A stretch of 37,406 nt of DNA from Akkermansia sp. (GCA_017399165.1 JAFQEF010000092.1:1-37406), one strand, 5' to 3'; numbered from the stretch's first letter, positions 16,533 to 25,778 are shown. Notes: generated from the sequence alone by a model not told the origin. Made by a program: numbers and translations.

Positions 16533-16560
16533 TTGAATGCGCGGGGATGTATGCTACCAT
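16533..16560 (+). promoter_or_regulatory. Promoter of the Old Yellow Enzyme gene
   Basis: TTGAAT (16533-16538), a 16-bp spacer and TACCAT (16555-16560). The -10 box ends 7 nt before the ATG at 16568 and covers the upstream in-frame ATG at 16547, supporting 16568 as start. Confidence 0.5.
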
Positions 16561-16567
16561 AGCCTAC

Positions 16568-17629
16568 ATGAACACACACCTCGTCCCTGCCCTGCGAGAG
16601 ATAGAAACCCTGTTTCGCCCCTTTACCCACCGCAAACTTCAACTGCACGGGCGTATCATTATGGCGCCCGCAGCCCAACACAGCGTGGCAAACGGTATAC
16701 CCACCCCACAAATGGAGCAATATTACCGCGTGCGGGCAGAAAATGAGCCGGCACTCATCCTGACAGAGGGCTTGGCCATCGACACCCCCACTGCGGCACT
16801 CACCCCGAGCTCTCCCGTGTTTTACGGCGGACGCTCCCTGCGCGCGTGGAAAAACATTTGCCGCGCGGTGCACAGCTGTGGCTGCAAAATTGCACCGCAA
16901 CTCTACCATGCCGGCATGGCAAGACAAGCGGATGATGCCGCCCCGGCCATAGGCCCCTCCGGCATATCCCCCACCACCCTGCAACAAATAACGACCCCTA
17001 TGAGTCGGCAGCAGATGGAGGAAGTTAAAGTGGCATTCGCCCGCACTGCCGGCTATGCCCGTATCCTGGGCTTTGATGCCGTAGAAATTGACGGCGCCCA
17101 TGGCTACCTTATCGACCAATTTTTATGGAAAGAAACCAACCACCGCACAGATGAATACGGCGGCAGCATTGCCGCCCGCACACGCTTTGCCTGCGAGGTC
17201 ATCCATAGCGTGCGTAAAGCCGTGGGGCGCAGTTTCCCCATCATCTTTCGGCTGGCTCAATGGAAACCCGGACACGATAACGCCAGACTTGCCAACACCG
17301 CACACGAGCTGGAGCAACTGCTGCACCCCCTCTGCGATGCCGGGGTGGATATTTTTCACTGCTCTGCCATACACTACGCCCGCCCCGCGTTGGAGGGGAA
17401 CCCGCTCACACTCGCCGCTTGGGTGCGTATGCTCACCGGCAAACCCACCATCAGCGCAGGCGGCATAGGCAAAGAGCACAACTACGCCATGGCTCACGCC
17501 ACCCCAGCCTACCGTGCCATGGAAAGCATTTTGCGCATGCTCCGTGCCCAAGCCTTTGACCTCATTGCCATTGAACACGCCTTGCACCAAGACCCCGCAT
17601 GGCTCTCCAAATTGCGGAGCGGCGATTAA
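16568..17629 (+). CDS. NADH:flavin oxidoreductase (Old Yellow Enzyme family)
   Basis: This 353-residue FMN enzyme is a TIM-barrel reductase of activated C=C bonds (OYE/2,4-dienoyl-CoA reductase-like). It shows RIIMAPAAQ near 33-42, the substrate/FMN block PQLYHAGMAR near 112-122, the signature EIDGAHGYLIDQFL near 170-185 with TDEYGGS shortly after, and PTISAGGIG near 295. There is no C-terminal Fe-S/FAD extension, so it is a single-domain OYE. The ATG at 16568 is preferred to 16547 because the promoter -10 box lies between them. The physiological substrate is unknown. Confidence 0.9.
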   Translation: MNTHLVPALREIETLFRPFTHRKLQLHGRIIMAPAAQHSVANGIPTPQMEQYYRVRAENEPALILTEGLAIDTPTAALTPSSPVFYGGRSLRAWKNICRAVHSCGCKIAPQLYHAGMARQADDAAPAIGPSGISPTTLQQITTPMSRQQMEEVKVAFARTAGYARILGFDAVEIDGAHGYLIDQFLWKETNHRTDEYGGSIAARTRFACEVIHSVRKAVGRSFPIIFRLAQWKPGHDNARLANTAHELEQLLHPLCDAGVDIFHCSAIHYARPALEGNPLTLAAWVRMLTGKPTISAGGIGKEHNYAMAHATPAYRAMESILRMLRAQAFDLIAIEHALHQDPAWLSKLRSGD

Positions 17630-17684
17630 ATGTCATCATTTCCCCAAAAAAATCATTTTATCTGCCCAAAATCTTAAATTTCCC

Positions 17685-17713
17685 TTGACTTTAGGCTCTG
17701 TTTCTGGTTTAAT
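17685..17713 (+). promoter_or_regulatory. Promoter of tRNA-Leu
   Basis: TTGACT (17685-17690), a 17-bp spacer and TTTAAT (17708-17713), about 24 nt upstream of the mature tRNA 5' end. Confidence 0.65.
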
Positions 17714-17736
17714 TTGCGCACACCAACCGTTCACAT

Positions 17737-17816
17737 GCCAGCTTGGCGGAATTGGTAGACGCGCTCGACTCAAAATCGAGTTCTAACGAGTGTGGGTTCG
17801 AGTCCCACAGCTGGTA
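17737..17816 (+). tRNA. tRNA-Leu (anticodon CAA)
   Basis: The cloverleaf folds completely. A 7-bp acceptor stem pairs GCCAGCT with AGCTGGT and discriminator A follows. The D arm has a GCG/CGC stem. The anticodon arm CTCGA-CTCAAAA-TCGAG reads CAA, for UUG codons. The T arm is GTGGG-TTCGAGT-CCCAC. The variable region is only 11 nt (TTCTAACGAGT) with a possible 3-bp mini-stem, short for a class II tRNA. CCA is not encoded. Confidence 0.95.
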
Positions 17817-17824
17817 CTGAAAAA

Positions 17825-17854
17825 GCCGTAATTCTCATGAATTACGGCTTTTTT
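17825..17854 (+). terminator. Terminator of tRNA-Leu
   Basis: A perfect 10-bp stem, GCCGTAATTC (17825-17834) with GAATTACGGC (17839-17848), has a TCAT loop and is followed by six T. Confidence 0.92.
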
Positions 17855-17925
17855 GTTACCTAATATCGCGCATTTTCAAGCAAAAAATCGAAGTTTAGCG
17901 GGGTGAATATGATTATTTTCGGAGC

Positions 17926-17988
17926 GTGGGACTTTAGTCCCACCTTACATTAACTGCTTGGTGGCAACTAGCGGGACTCAAGTCCCGC
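17926..17988. repeat. Twin palindromic hairpins with shared GGGACT/AGTCCC core
   Basis: GTGGGACT-TT-AGTCCCAC (17926-17943) and GCGGGACT-CA-AGTCCCGC (17971-17988) are two 8-bp hairpins with 2-nt centres and nearly the same stem, 27 nt apart. They look like a REP-type paired repeat. Confidence 0.6.
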
Positions 17989-18090
17989 GCTTCGAAAGAC
18001 GCATGGAAACACCCCGATAAATTACAATTTACCACCTTGCAGGTGTTTTAGTGAAAACAGCCTGAGGCAGAGAGCCAGCGAGATATACAG

Positions 18091-18120
18091 AAAACGGGTG
18101 CATGCCGAAACATGCACCCG
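18091..18120 (-). terminator. Terminator of the GAPDH gene
   Basis: On the minus strand, CGGGTGCATG (18111-18120) pairs with CATGCACCCG (18095-18104) over a 6-nt loop. TTTT follows at 18091-18094. Confidence 0.85.
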
Positions 18121-18154
18121 CAGGAAATAATGGTCAGCTTAAGCTGAGAAGGAC

Positions 18155-19162
<1,008 letters not shown>

Positions 19163-19230
19163 AATAGTGAGATGTATATTTAAGTTGGTTGATATTCCCG
19201 CCAAGCCACCCGGCCCAGCAAGGCGCAGCT

Positions 19231-19259
19231 ATTGTACAGCGGATGGGCGTTTGAGTCAA
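19231..19259 (-). promoter_or_regulatory. Promoter of the GAPDH gene
   Basis: On the minus strand: TTGACT (19254-19259), a 17-bp spacer and TACAAT (19231-19236). The -10 box lies about 68 nt before the ATG, so this gene has a real 5' leader, unlike many others here. Confidence 0.8.
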
Positions 19260-19373
19260 CACAAATTTGCGACAGATGGCTAAATTTCATGTTATAATTT
19301 TGTCTGAATCATACAATAACAGGCAGAAAAGCCCGGGCTAAGGCGCGCGCGAAAAATAGAACGCAATTTGAGC

Positions 19374-19403
19374 TTGAAAAAAACGGCATGATGGAGTATG
19401 ATG
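19374..19403 (+). promoter_or_regulatory. Likely promoter of ftsK
   Basis: TTGAAA (19374-19379), an 18-bp spacer and TATGAT (19398-19403), ending 14 nt before the ATG at 19418. A second TATAAT at 19293-19298 lacks a well-spaced -35 box. Confidence 0.5.
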
Positions 19404-19417
19404 GGCGGGCGCACGCA

Positions 19418-22400
19418 ATGGATTTTGATACCGACAGATATACCGACCAACCGCTTCCGAAAAGCACCAGACCTACCCGAATCATCGGCGCAGGTGTGCT
19501 CTTTTTCAGCATTTTAGTAGCAGCATCTTTGGTTAGTTACAATCACCAGGAGATGGGCTGGGCGTATCTGAACCCGCAAACATATGAGACAGCAGCAGAA
19601 GCCCCCTGCACCAACTGGTTGAGTGTGCCCGGGCTGTACTTGGCAGGTTTATTGCGAGCCTTTTTGGGTGGTGGGGCCATTTATGCAGCCCTGCTCACCG
19701 CTTTTGTGAGTGGGGGCATGCTTTTTTATCCGCAAACACCGCGCTTGCGGCAATGGGTATCCGCCCTTTGCATGGTGTTGTTTGCCTGCGCCTTTTTGGA
19801 TATTCAGAAATGGATATTGCAAGGGTGGGTACAGGCCAACAACCTGAAATCCGCAGGCGGTTCACTGGGGTACCTGTTGGGTACTTGTATATTTGCAGCC
19901 CTGTTGGGCGCAGTATGGGCAGGTGTTATTACCGTGGTGAGCCATGCGGTGGCACTGGTAGTATTCTCCCGCGTATCGGCCAAGCGTTTGGCTGAGCAAG
20001 CTTGGGCAGATACCAAAACCATCTCCCGCGCCATCGCACGGGCCGCGCGTTACATTTGGTATAAGATACGCCGCACGCCCGCCCCCGTGCAAGAGTCGGA
20101 GGACGGATTCGAAGAGCAGGAAACGGACTGGAAACAAGATTACAACAACCGTCCCCAAGCCCCGCAGCCTCAGCAAGTTGCACAGAAACCCACGCAGCAG
20201 CAATTACCGCTTCCGCGCCCAGCTACAACTTTACCCCCACGCCAAAGCAGCACCTTACCCCCGCGCCAAACACCGCGCCCGCTTCCCCCCACACCGGAGC
20301 CGCAGCCCGCACGCACCCAACAACAACCGCAAGATTTCTCTGTACCCAAGCAGCCTACCATTCAAACCGGGCCACCCCCGCTGCGTGCCTATGAGCCGGA
20401 GCCGGCCCGCAGCCCGGAGCCGCAGCCCGCAGTTACACCACGCCCCCGCACAGAGGACCCGCGCCCTCTTTCTCTTGAAGAGCAGCTGGCAGAGGCAGAT
20501 AAACGCCGTGCCGCAGCAGTGCAGGTACAAGCCCCGCCCACGGGGCGTGCCCGCCGCCCGCAAACACACCAAAACTCTGCGGATAATCTGCTGGATCTGA
20601 TGCGCCCGATTGAAGAAACCATAGAGCGCCGCAACGCACCCGATACCGAGCGCCCCGCTCAACAGGCTCCCCACCGGGAGAACTTGGTCAACCCGCGTGT
20701 ACTCAACGCCATGAACCGCAGACTGGGGCACCAAGAAGAAGAGGATGAGGAGGACGTACCGCCGCCCCCGCAGGTACCTGCACGCCGTGCAGCCGTTGCA
20801 CCGCAACGCCCTGTTGCAGAGCCTGCCCCCCAACCTATGCAGAGACCGGTACCCGCCCCCACCGTATCCGCCCGAGTAGCCCCCCGCCCCTTGCCGCAGG
20901 ATACCCGCGCCATGTCGGACGACTACCCCCTGCCCTCCTACGAGCTGCTTAACTATGTACCCGTAGCAGAGGAGGACACCGAGGCCGCCGAAACAGAAAT
21001 GCGAGAAACGCAGCAGTGCATCATGGATGCCCTGGAAACATTCAAAATACAGGTAGAGCCCGGAGATATCACCCGCGGCCCCAGTATCACACGCTACGAG
21101 TTTTACCCGCCCAAGGGCTTGCGCCTGAACAAAATTACCAACTTGGCAGACAACCTCAAGCTGGCGGCACAGGCAAAGTCCATCAACATCCTTGCCCCCA
21201 TTCCCGGCAAAAACACCATCGGTATCGAGCTGGAGAACGCCACCAAAGCCCCTGTTTTCCTGCGGGAGCTGCTGCAGAGCGAAGCCTTCCACTCCAAAAA
21301 GCTGCGTATCCCCGTTGCACTGGGTAAAGATGTTTACGGTAACCCCGTTATCGGCGACTTGGCAGCCATGCCTCACACCTTGGTGGCAGGTACCACGGGT
21401 TCCGGTAAATCCGTTTGCGTGAACAGTATGATTCTGTCCATGCTCTATAAGTTCCGCCCCGATGAGCTGAAACTCATTCTGGTAGACCCCAAGGTGGTGG
21501 AAATGCAGCCCTACAAAAAATTACCGCACTTAGCCTGCCCCGTAGTTACAGTGGCATCCCGCGTTATCGGGGCACTGCGTTGGGCAGTCAACGAAATGGA
21601 GCACCGCTACAAGCTCTTCAGTAAGATGGGCGTGCGCAACTTTGAGGACTTCAACAACCGCCCCGAGGATTACGTACCCGAGCCGGATGAAGACGAACTT
21701 GCAGAGCAGTATGATCCCCTGCCGGAGGGCTACGATGCCGCAGATGCCATTGTACGAGACATTGAAAACTCCCAAGGCATTGAGGATATGGAGGAAGAGG
21801 AGCAAGGGGAGTTCGACTTCGACCAAGATGAGGAAATACCCGCCAAGCTGCCCTACATCGTTATCATTATTGATGAGTTGGCAGACCTCATGATGCAGGT
21901 GAAAGAAGACCTGGAAAACTACATTGCCCGCCTTACACAAAAGGCACGCGCAGCAGGCATTCACCTGGTGGCCGCCACGCAAACCCCGCGTGCCAACGTT
22001 ATCACCGGTATCATCAAGGCTAACATTCCCAGCCGTTTGGCATTCAAGGTAGCCAGCCCGTTGGACAGCCGCGTGATTCTTGACACCAACGGCGCAGAAA
22101 ACCTGCTGGGCAAGGGTGACTTCCTCTTCCTGCCCCCCGGTGGTATCACCAAGATGACCCGCGCCCAAGGTGCCTTTGTGAGCGACCCCGAGATTGCCTC
22201 CATCGTCAAGTTCTGTGCAGCCCACGCCAAGCAAAACTTTGTGCAGGGGGTTACTGCCGAGATGAACAATGCAGACAGCGCCTCCGGCGGTGGTGATGGT
22301 GGTGGCCGTTTGGGTGGCAACGGCATGAGCGATGAAGACGCCGAGCTCTACACCCGCTGCGTACAGCTGGTCATTACAGAGCGCAAGGCCAGTACATCCC

Positions 22401-22534
22401 TGCTGCAACGCCGTTTCAGCATAGGCTATGGCCGCGCCGCCAAAATAATGGATATGATGGAGAAACGCGGTGTCATCGGCCCCGCCTCCGGCAATACCTC
22501 CCGCCCTCGAGAGGTGCTTATCGACGCACCGTAA
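19418..22534 (+). CDS. ftsK: DNA translocase FtsK/SpoIIIE
   Basis: FtsK pumps chromosomal DNA across the closing septum and activates XerCD at dif. The protein has about 1038 residues. An N-terminal domain holds several membrane helices in the first 190 residues. A Pro/Gln/Arg-rich linker covers roughly 215-500. The alpha/beta motor domain follows, with Walker A GTTGSGKSV near 658 and Walker B IIIDELADL near 814. The gamma winged-helix domain, which reads polar sequences, starts at about 976. A strongly acidic stretch of roughly 60 residues sits between Walker A and Walker B (about 755-808) where most FtsK proteins have a shorter loop. The ATG at 19418 (MDFDTDRY) is preferred over 19388, which lies upstream of the -10 box. 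Confidence 0.94.
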   Translation: MDFDTDRYTDQPLPKSTRPTRIIGAGVLFFSILVAASLVSYNHQEMGWAYLNPQTYETAAEAPCTNWLSVPGLYLAGLLRAFLGGGAIYAALLTAFVSGGMLFYPQTPRLRQWVSALCMVLFACAFLDIQKWILQGWVQANNLKSAGGSLGYLLGTCIFAALLGAVWAGVITVVSHAVALVVFSRVSAKRLAEQAWADTKTISRAIARAARYIWYKIRRTPAPVQESEDGFEEQETDWKQDYNNRPQAPQPQQVAQKPTQQQLPLPRPATTLPPRQSSTLPPRQTPRPLPPTPEPQPARTQQQPQDFSVPKQPTIQTGPPPLRAYEPEPARSPEPQPAVTPRPRTEDPRPLSLEEQLAEADKRRAAAVQVQAPPTGRARRPQTHQNSADNLLDLMRPIEETIERRNAPDTERPAQQAPHRENLVNPRVLNAMNRRLGHQEEEDEEDVPPPPQVPARRAAVAPQRPVAEPAPQPMQRPVPAPTVSARVAPRPLPQDTRAMSDDYPLPSYELLNYVPVAEEDTEAAETEMRETQQCIMDALETFKIQVEPGDITRGPSITRYEFYPPKGLRLNKITNLADNLKLAAQAKSINILAPIPGKNTIGIELENATKAPVFLRELLQSEAFHSKKLRIPVALGKDVYGNPVIGDLAAMPHTLVAGTTGSGKSVCVNSMILSMLYKFRPDELKLILVDPKVVEMQPYKKLPHLACPVVTVASRVIGALRWAVNEMEHRYKLFSKMGVRNFEDFNNRPEDYVPEPDEDELAEQYDPLPEGYDAADAIVRDIENSQGIEDMEEEEQGEFDFDQDEEIPAKLPYIVIIIDELADLMMQVKEDLENYIARLTQKARAAGIHLVAATQTPRANVITGIIKANIPSRLAFKVASPLDSRVILDTNGAENLLGKGDFLFLPPGGITKMTRAQGAFVSDPEIASIVKFCAAHAKQNFVQGVTAEMNNADSASGGGDGGGRLGGNGMSDEDAELYTRCVQLVITERKASTSLLQRRFSIGYGRAAKIMDMMEKRGVIGPASGNTSRPREVLIDAP

Positions 22535-22560
22535 CCTATTCTTCCCCCCCCCCTCACCAC

Positions 22561-22932
22561 ATGAGCAAGCAAAGATTGGTAAACCTTTTGGAAAAGGGCC
22601 GAGAGGTTCTTGATTTGTGCATCAATGACCTGATAGACGGCCCGATAGATAAAGACGGGCTCAAGGAGGGCATCGGTTTCTTGAAGCAACTTATGCAATA
22701 CGCAGAGGCAGAGATGGAACGAGAGGATGAGCCGGAGACCACGGTAGAGAATGAGGAGCTTTACGCCCGCTGTGTTGAGCTGGTGAAAACCGAGCAAAAG
22801 GCCGGCACCGCCCTGCTGCAACGCCGTTTCAACATAGGCTATGGCCGAGCCGCCAAAATGATGGATATGATGATAGAGAGAAACGTCATCTCCCCCAAAT
22901 CGGCCAAGAACTTACGGCACAAGGTGTACTGA
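22561..22932 (+). CDS. Stand-alone FtsK gamma-domain protein
   Basis: This 123-residue protein carries a complete FtsK gamma (winged-helix) domain at residues 66-115. By hand alignment it matches the last domain of the adjacent FtsK at 36 of 49 positions, including LLQRRF and IGYGRAAK. Residues 1-50 form a probably helical region of unknown family (LLEKGREVLDL, GFLKQLMQYAEAEME), followed by an acidic linker. There is no membrane segment and no ATPase. The gene begins 26 nt after the ftsK stop, behind a run of ten C, and is likely co-transcribed. FtsK gamma domains bind polarised DNA motifs (KOPS) and contact XerD, so this protein could compete for or mark such sites. That function is inference. 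Confidence 0.85.
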   Translation: MSKQRLVNLLEKGREVLDLCINDLIDGPIDKDGLKEGIGFLKQLMQYAEAEMEREDEPETTVENEELYARCVELVKTEQKAGTALLQRRFNIGYGRAAKMMDMMIERNVISPKSAKNLRHKVY

Positions 22933-22942
22933 TGCGAAAACT

Positions 22943-22971
22943 TTGACACAACATAACATTTTACCTAAACT
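22943..22971 (+). promoter_or_regulatory. Promoter of the lipoprotein gene at 22981
   Basis: Consensus TTGACA (22943-22948), a 17-bp spacer and TAAACT (22966-22971). The -10 box ends 9 nt before the ATG. A GGGAGG at 22974-22979 resembles a ribosome-binding site but is only one base from the ATG and probably upstream of or at the transcription start. Confidence 0.7.
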
Positions 22972-22980
22972 GCGGGAGGC

Positions 22981-23640
22981 ATGCAACCGAAACACACATA
23001 CCTGCTGCTATTAATTGCACTGCTGATGAGCAGCTGTATATGGCACAGCAATCAGATTTTTTACAACATGGGGCAAGAGGGTGCTTATTTGGAAGAGCGC
23101 GAATGCAAGTTTTGGAAGGTAGGCAACACGCTGTATGTAGAAGCGCCCTTGCACAACTACTACACCCGACAATCACGTATTTTCTCCGCAATGGGAAAAG
23201 GAGCGAGCGAGCATCACTACCCGGCACAAGCGGTACCCACCAAAACCGGGTACGGAGAAATTACCCTGCACAAAAGCAAGAATATCACTTATTGGAAACG
23301 CACAAGCCGCCCGTGGCTCTCTCAAAAACCGGCAGGCGCGGTTCCTTACCACAACAAAACAGTGCGTTGTGTAGACCCCGATATGCCCCTACTCACGGAT
23401 GCAGGGCAAGATAGTCACCGCGTTATCAAGGCCTTGCCACCGCAGTCTACAGTGCATGCGCTCTATGCCTACCCGCTTTCTGCGCTGTCATTAGTGGCGG
23501 TGGACATACCGGTAACGGTAACCGTTAACACCGCCATGCTGGCCGGCAGCATCATTATGGCACCTGTCACCCTCACTTTATCTCTCTTCCCGACCTGCCC
23601 CGACAAGGTGCAATCTGCGCAAGAAAATACCCCGCAGTAG
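22981..23640 (+). CDS. Lipoprotein of unknown function
   Basis: This 219-residue protein has a lipoprotein signal with lipobox MSSC and lipidated Cys19. The mature domain is basic and rich in Tyr and Trp, without a recognised family. Residues about 150-200 contain a hydrophobic stretch (ALSLVAVDIPVTV to APVTLTLSLF) that may be a membrane helix or a buried beta region. The arrangement resembles YceK-like lipoproteins ending in a hydrophobic segment with a PTCPD tail, but I am not certain. It has its own strong promoter directly before the ATG. No terminator is seen before transaldolase. Confidence 0.75.
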   Translation: MQPKHTYLLLLIALLMSSCIWHSNQIFYNMGQEGAYLEERECKFWKVGNTLYVEAPLHNYYTRQSRIFSAMGKGASEHHYPAQAVPTKTGYGEITLHKSKNITYWKRTSRPWLSQKPAGAVPYHNKTVRCVDPDMPLLTDAGQDSHRVIKALPPQSTVHALYAYPLSALSLVAVDIPVTVTVNTAMLAGSIIMAPVTLTLSLFPTCPDKVQSAQENTPQ

Positions 23641-23661
23641 AATTGAATATGAAATAGTGGC

Positions 23662-23690
23662 TTGAAAAGTGCTGTGTTGTGTGATACTAT
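23662..23690 (+). promoter_or_regulatory. Promoter of transaldolase
   Basis: TTGAAA (23662-23667), a 17-bp spacer and TACTAT (23685-23690), 27 nt from the ATG. A second TAATACTAT lies at about 23698-23706. Confidence 0.65.
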
Positions 23691-23717
23691 ACGCGTGTAA
23701 TACTATTTACCACGCTT

Positions 23718-24671
23718 ATGGCAACACAACTTGAGCAACTGAAACAGTACACCACCGTCGTGGCAGACACCGGCGACTTCCGCCAAATGGAGGAGTTCAC
23801 CCCGCAAGATGCCACCACCAACCCCTCTCTCATTCTCGCCGCCGCCGCCAAGCCGGAGTACCGCAGCATTGTGGAGGCGGCCGTGGCCCCCTATAAGGGT
23901 CGCGAGGTAACCCCCGCCCTGATGGACGAAATCGTTGATAAGGTGGTGGTTGCATTTGGTCTTGAGATTCTCAAGCGCGTGCCCGGCCGCGTATCCAGCG
24001 AGGTAGATGCCCGCCTTTCCTTTGACACAGAGGCCACCGTGGCCCGTGCCCGCAGCATTATGGGCATGTATGAAGCCGCCGGGATTCCCCGCGAGCGTGT
24101 GCTCATCAAGATTGCCTCCACTTGGGAGGGTATCCAAGCCGCCCGCGTGCTGGAGCAAGAGGGCATCCACACCAACCTCACCCTGTTGTTCAGCTTGGTA
24201 CAGGCCGTAGCCTGCGCAGAGGCAGGCGTGCGCCTCATCTCCCCCTTCGTGGGGCGTATTCTGGACTGGTTCAAAGCCAACACCAAAGAGGAGTACACCG
24301 CAGAGACGGATCCCGGCGTAGTCTCTGTGCGCACCATATACAACTATTACAAGAAGTTCGGATACCCCGTGCAGATTATGGGTGCCTCCTTCCGCAACAA
24401 GGGAGAGGTGCTTGCCCTTGCCGGGTGTGATTTGCTCACCATCTCCCCCGGTCTGCTGGCAGAGCTTGCTGCCAGCGAGGAGCCTGTTACCCCCTGCCTC
24501 AACGAAGAAGCAGCCAAAGCCAGCGACATTGAGCGCGTGCCGGCAGATGAAAAGAGCTTCCGTTTCCTCTTCAATGAGGATGCCATGGCCACCGAAAAGA
24601 CAGCCGACGGCATTCGCCGCTTTGCTGCCGACATCCGCAAGCTGGAGGCCATGTTGGCAGCCATGCTTTAA
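23718..24671 (+). CDS. tal: Transaldolase
   Basis: This cytoplasmic enzyme of the non-oxidative pentose phosphate pathway transfers a dihydroxyacetone unit between sugar phosphates through a Schiff base. The 317-residue length and motifs fit the TalB class: DATTNPSL at 31-38 and the catalytic lysine K131 in [19 protein letters not shown] follows at about 153-160, then SPFVGRI and a C-terminal [10 protein letters not shown]. The galE gene starts 30 nt downstream, so the two genes are likely co-transcribed from the TTGAAA/TACTAT promoter. Confidence 0.96.
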   Translation: MATQLEQLKQYTTVVADTGDFRQMEEFTPQDATTNPSLILAAAAKPEYRSIVEAAVAPYKGREVTPALMDEIVDKVVVAFGLEILKRVPGRVSSEVDARLSFDTEATVARARSIMGMYEAAGIPRERVLIKIASTWEGIQAARVLEQEGIHTNLTLLFSLVQAVACAEAGVRLISPFVGRILDWFKANTKEEYTAETDPGVVSVRTIYNYYKKFGYPVQIMGASFRNKGEVLALAGCDLLTISPGLLAELAASEEPVTPCLNEEAAKASDIERVPADEKSFRFLFNEDAMATEKTADGIRRFAADIRKLEAMLAAML

Positions 24672-24701
24672 ACCATTTCACTCAACCAGAAAGAAAACAT
24701 C

Positions 24702-25691
24702 ATGAAAGTACTCGTTACCGGCGGTTGCGGCTACATCGGTTCTCACACCGTGCGCCAGCTCGTTAAAGCCGGGGCAGATGTAACCGTGCTCGACAGCATG
24801 GTGTACGGACACCCCGCAGCCATTGTAGACAAAGAGGTTACCCTTGTAAAGGGAGACTTGGGCGACCCCGCCATTGTGTATCCCCTGCTCATCAACGGCA
24901 AGTTTGATGCCGTGGTACACTTTGCTGCCTTTATTCAAGTGGGTGAGTCCGTAACGGACCCGCTGAAATACTACGAAAACAACATTGCCAAGCCCTTGGT
25001 ACTACTGCGTGCCATGATGCTGGGCGGTTGCAAGCGTTTTGTGTTCTCCTCCACCTGCGCCACCTACGGTGTACCCACGCAGGTACCCATCCCTGAGACA
25101 GAGAAACAAGACCCCATCAACCCCTACGGTGCCTCCAAGTTCATGCTGGAGAAGGTTTGCAAGGACTGCGAACGCGCCTACGGCCTCAAGAGCGTATTCC
25201 TGCGCTACTTCAACGCCTCCGGGTCTTCTGAGGACGGTCTCATCGGCGAGGACCACGAGCCGGAGTCTCACCTGATCCCCGTGATTTTACAGGCCATCAA
25301 GGGTGAGCGCCCCGCCATCACTGTGTTCGGCACAGACTACGACACGCCCGATGGCACCTGCATCCGCGACTACATACACGTGGATGACTTGGCAGATGCC
25401 CACCTGCGCGCTTTGGACTATCTGATGAAGGGTGGAGACACCAACTGGTTCAACCTCGGCACCGGCAAGGGGCTCTCCGTTAAGGAGATTATCGATGCCG
25501 CCGAGAAGGTAACCGGCATGAAGGCCCCCGTAGAGTATGGTCCGCGCCGCGAGGGTGACCCGCCCCGCCTGATTGCCGATGCCCGCAAGGCTGCGGAAGT
25601 GCTGGGGTGGATTCCCAAGCACCAGGATGCCCTGCACATTGTTGAAACCGCCTGGAAGTGGTTCAACGGTCCGCGTGGTGGGCACTATTAA
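24702..25691 (+). CDS. galE: UDP-glucose 4-epimerase
   Basis: GalE interconverts UDP-glucose and UDP-galactose using bound NAD, feeding galactose catabolism and surface polysaccharide synthesis. The 329-residue SDR protein has the NAD loop GGCGYIGS (7-14), the catalytic S/T near 117-118, and Y142-x3-K146 in PYGASK. RYFNASG and the C-terminal REGDPPRLIAD block are typical of GalE. It lies downstream of tal with no terminator between. A long hairpin and an AT-rich repeat follow its stop codon. Confidence 0.95.
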   Translation: MKVLVTGGCGYIGSHTVRQLVKAGADVTVLDSMVYGHPAAIVDKEVTLVKGDLGDPAIVYPLLINGKFDAVVHFAAFIQVGESVTDPLKYYENNIAKPLVLLRAMMLGGCKRFVFSSTCATYGVPTQVPIPETEKQDPINPYGASKFMLEKVCKDCERAYGLKSVFLRYFNASGSSEDGLIGEDHEPESHLIPVILQAIKGERPAITVFGTDYDTPDGTCIRDYIHVDDLADAHLRALDYLMKGGDTNWFNLGTGKGLSVKEIIDAAEKVTGMKAPVEYGPRREGDPPRLIADARKAAEVLGWIPKHQDALHIVETAWKWFNGPRGGHY

Positions 25692-25720
25692 TGTTTAATG
25701 TTTAATTTTTAATGTTTAAT
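25690..25720. repeat. 31-nt AT-rich repeat, copy 1
   Basis: AATGTTT units repeat here and overlap the galE stop. The 31 nt match a second copy at 36798-36828 at 26 of 31 positions by hand comparison. Confidence 0.6.
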
Positions 25721-25759
25721 ATTACACGCCTGTGTATTGGTACGCAGGCGTGTAATATT
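25718..25759. terminator. Long hairpin after galE
   Basis: A perfect 15-bp stem (25718-25732 with 25745-25759) has a 12-nt loop, and three more pairs can form inside it. It can act as a galE terminator or mRNA stabiliser, but no T-run follows. The right arm reaches to 20 nt before the next ATG. Confidence 0.6.
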
Positions 25760-25778
25760 ATCAAATAACTACTCAGCA

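Larger units (their letters stand above)
17630..18154. other. Intergenic region holding tRNA-Leu, terminators and paired hairpins
   Basis: Apart from the tRNA gene, its promoter and terminator, the twin GGGACT/AGTCCC hairpins and the GAPDH terminator, I see no gene here. TCAGCTTAAGCTGA (18134-18147) is a 14-nt palindrome just past the GAPDH stop. Confidence 0.6.

Noticed and set aside
16547..16567. Earlier ATG for the Old Yellow Enzyme gene
   Set aside because: Lies upstream of the proposed -10 box and adds non-homologous residues.
19388..19417. Upstream ATG of ftsK adding ten residues
   Set aside because: It precedes the -10 box TATGAT at 19398-19403; the ATG at 19418 lies after it.
22974..22979. 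GGGAGG as Shine-Dalgarno for the lipoprotein at 22981
   Set aside because: Only one base from the ATG, too close to act; other genes lack such motifs.
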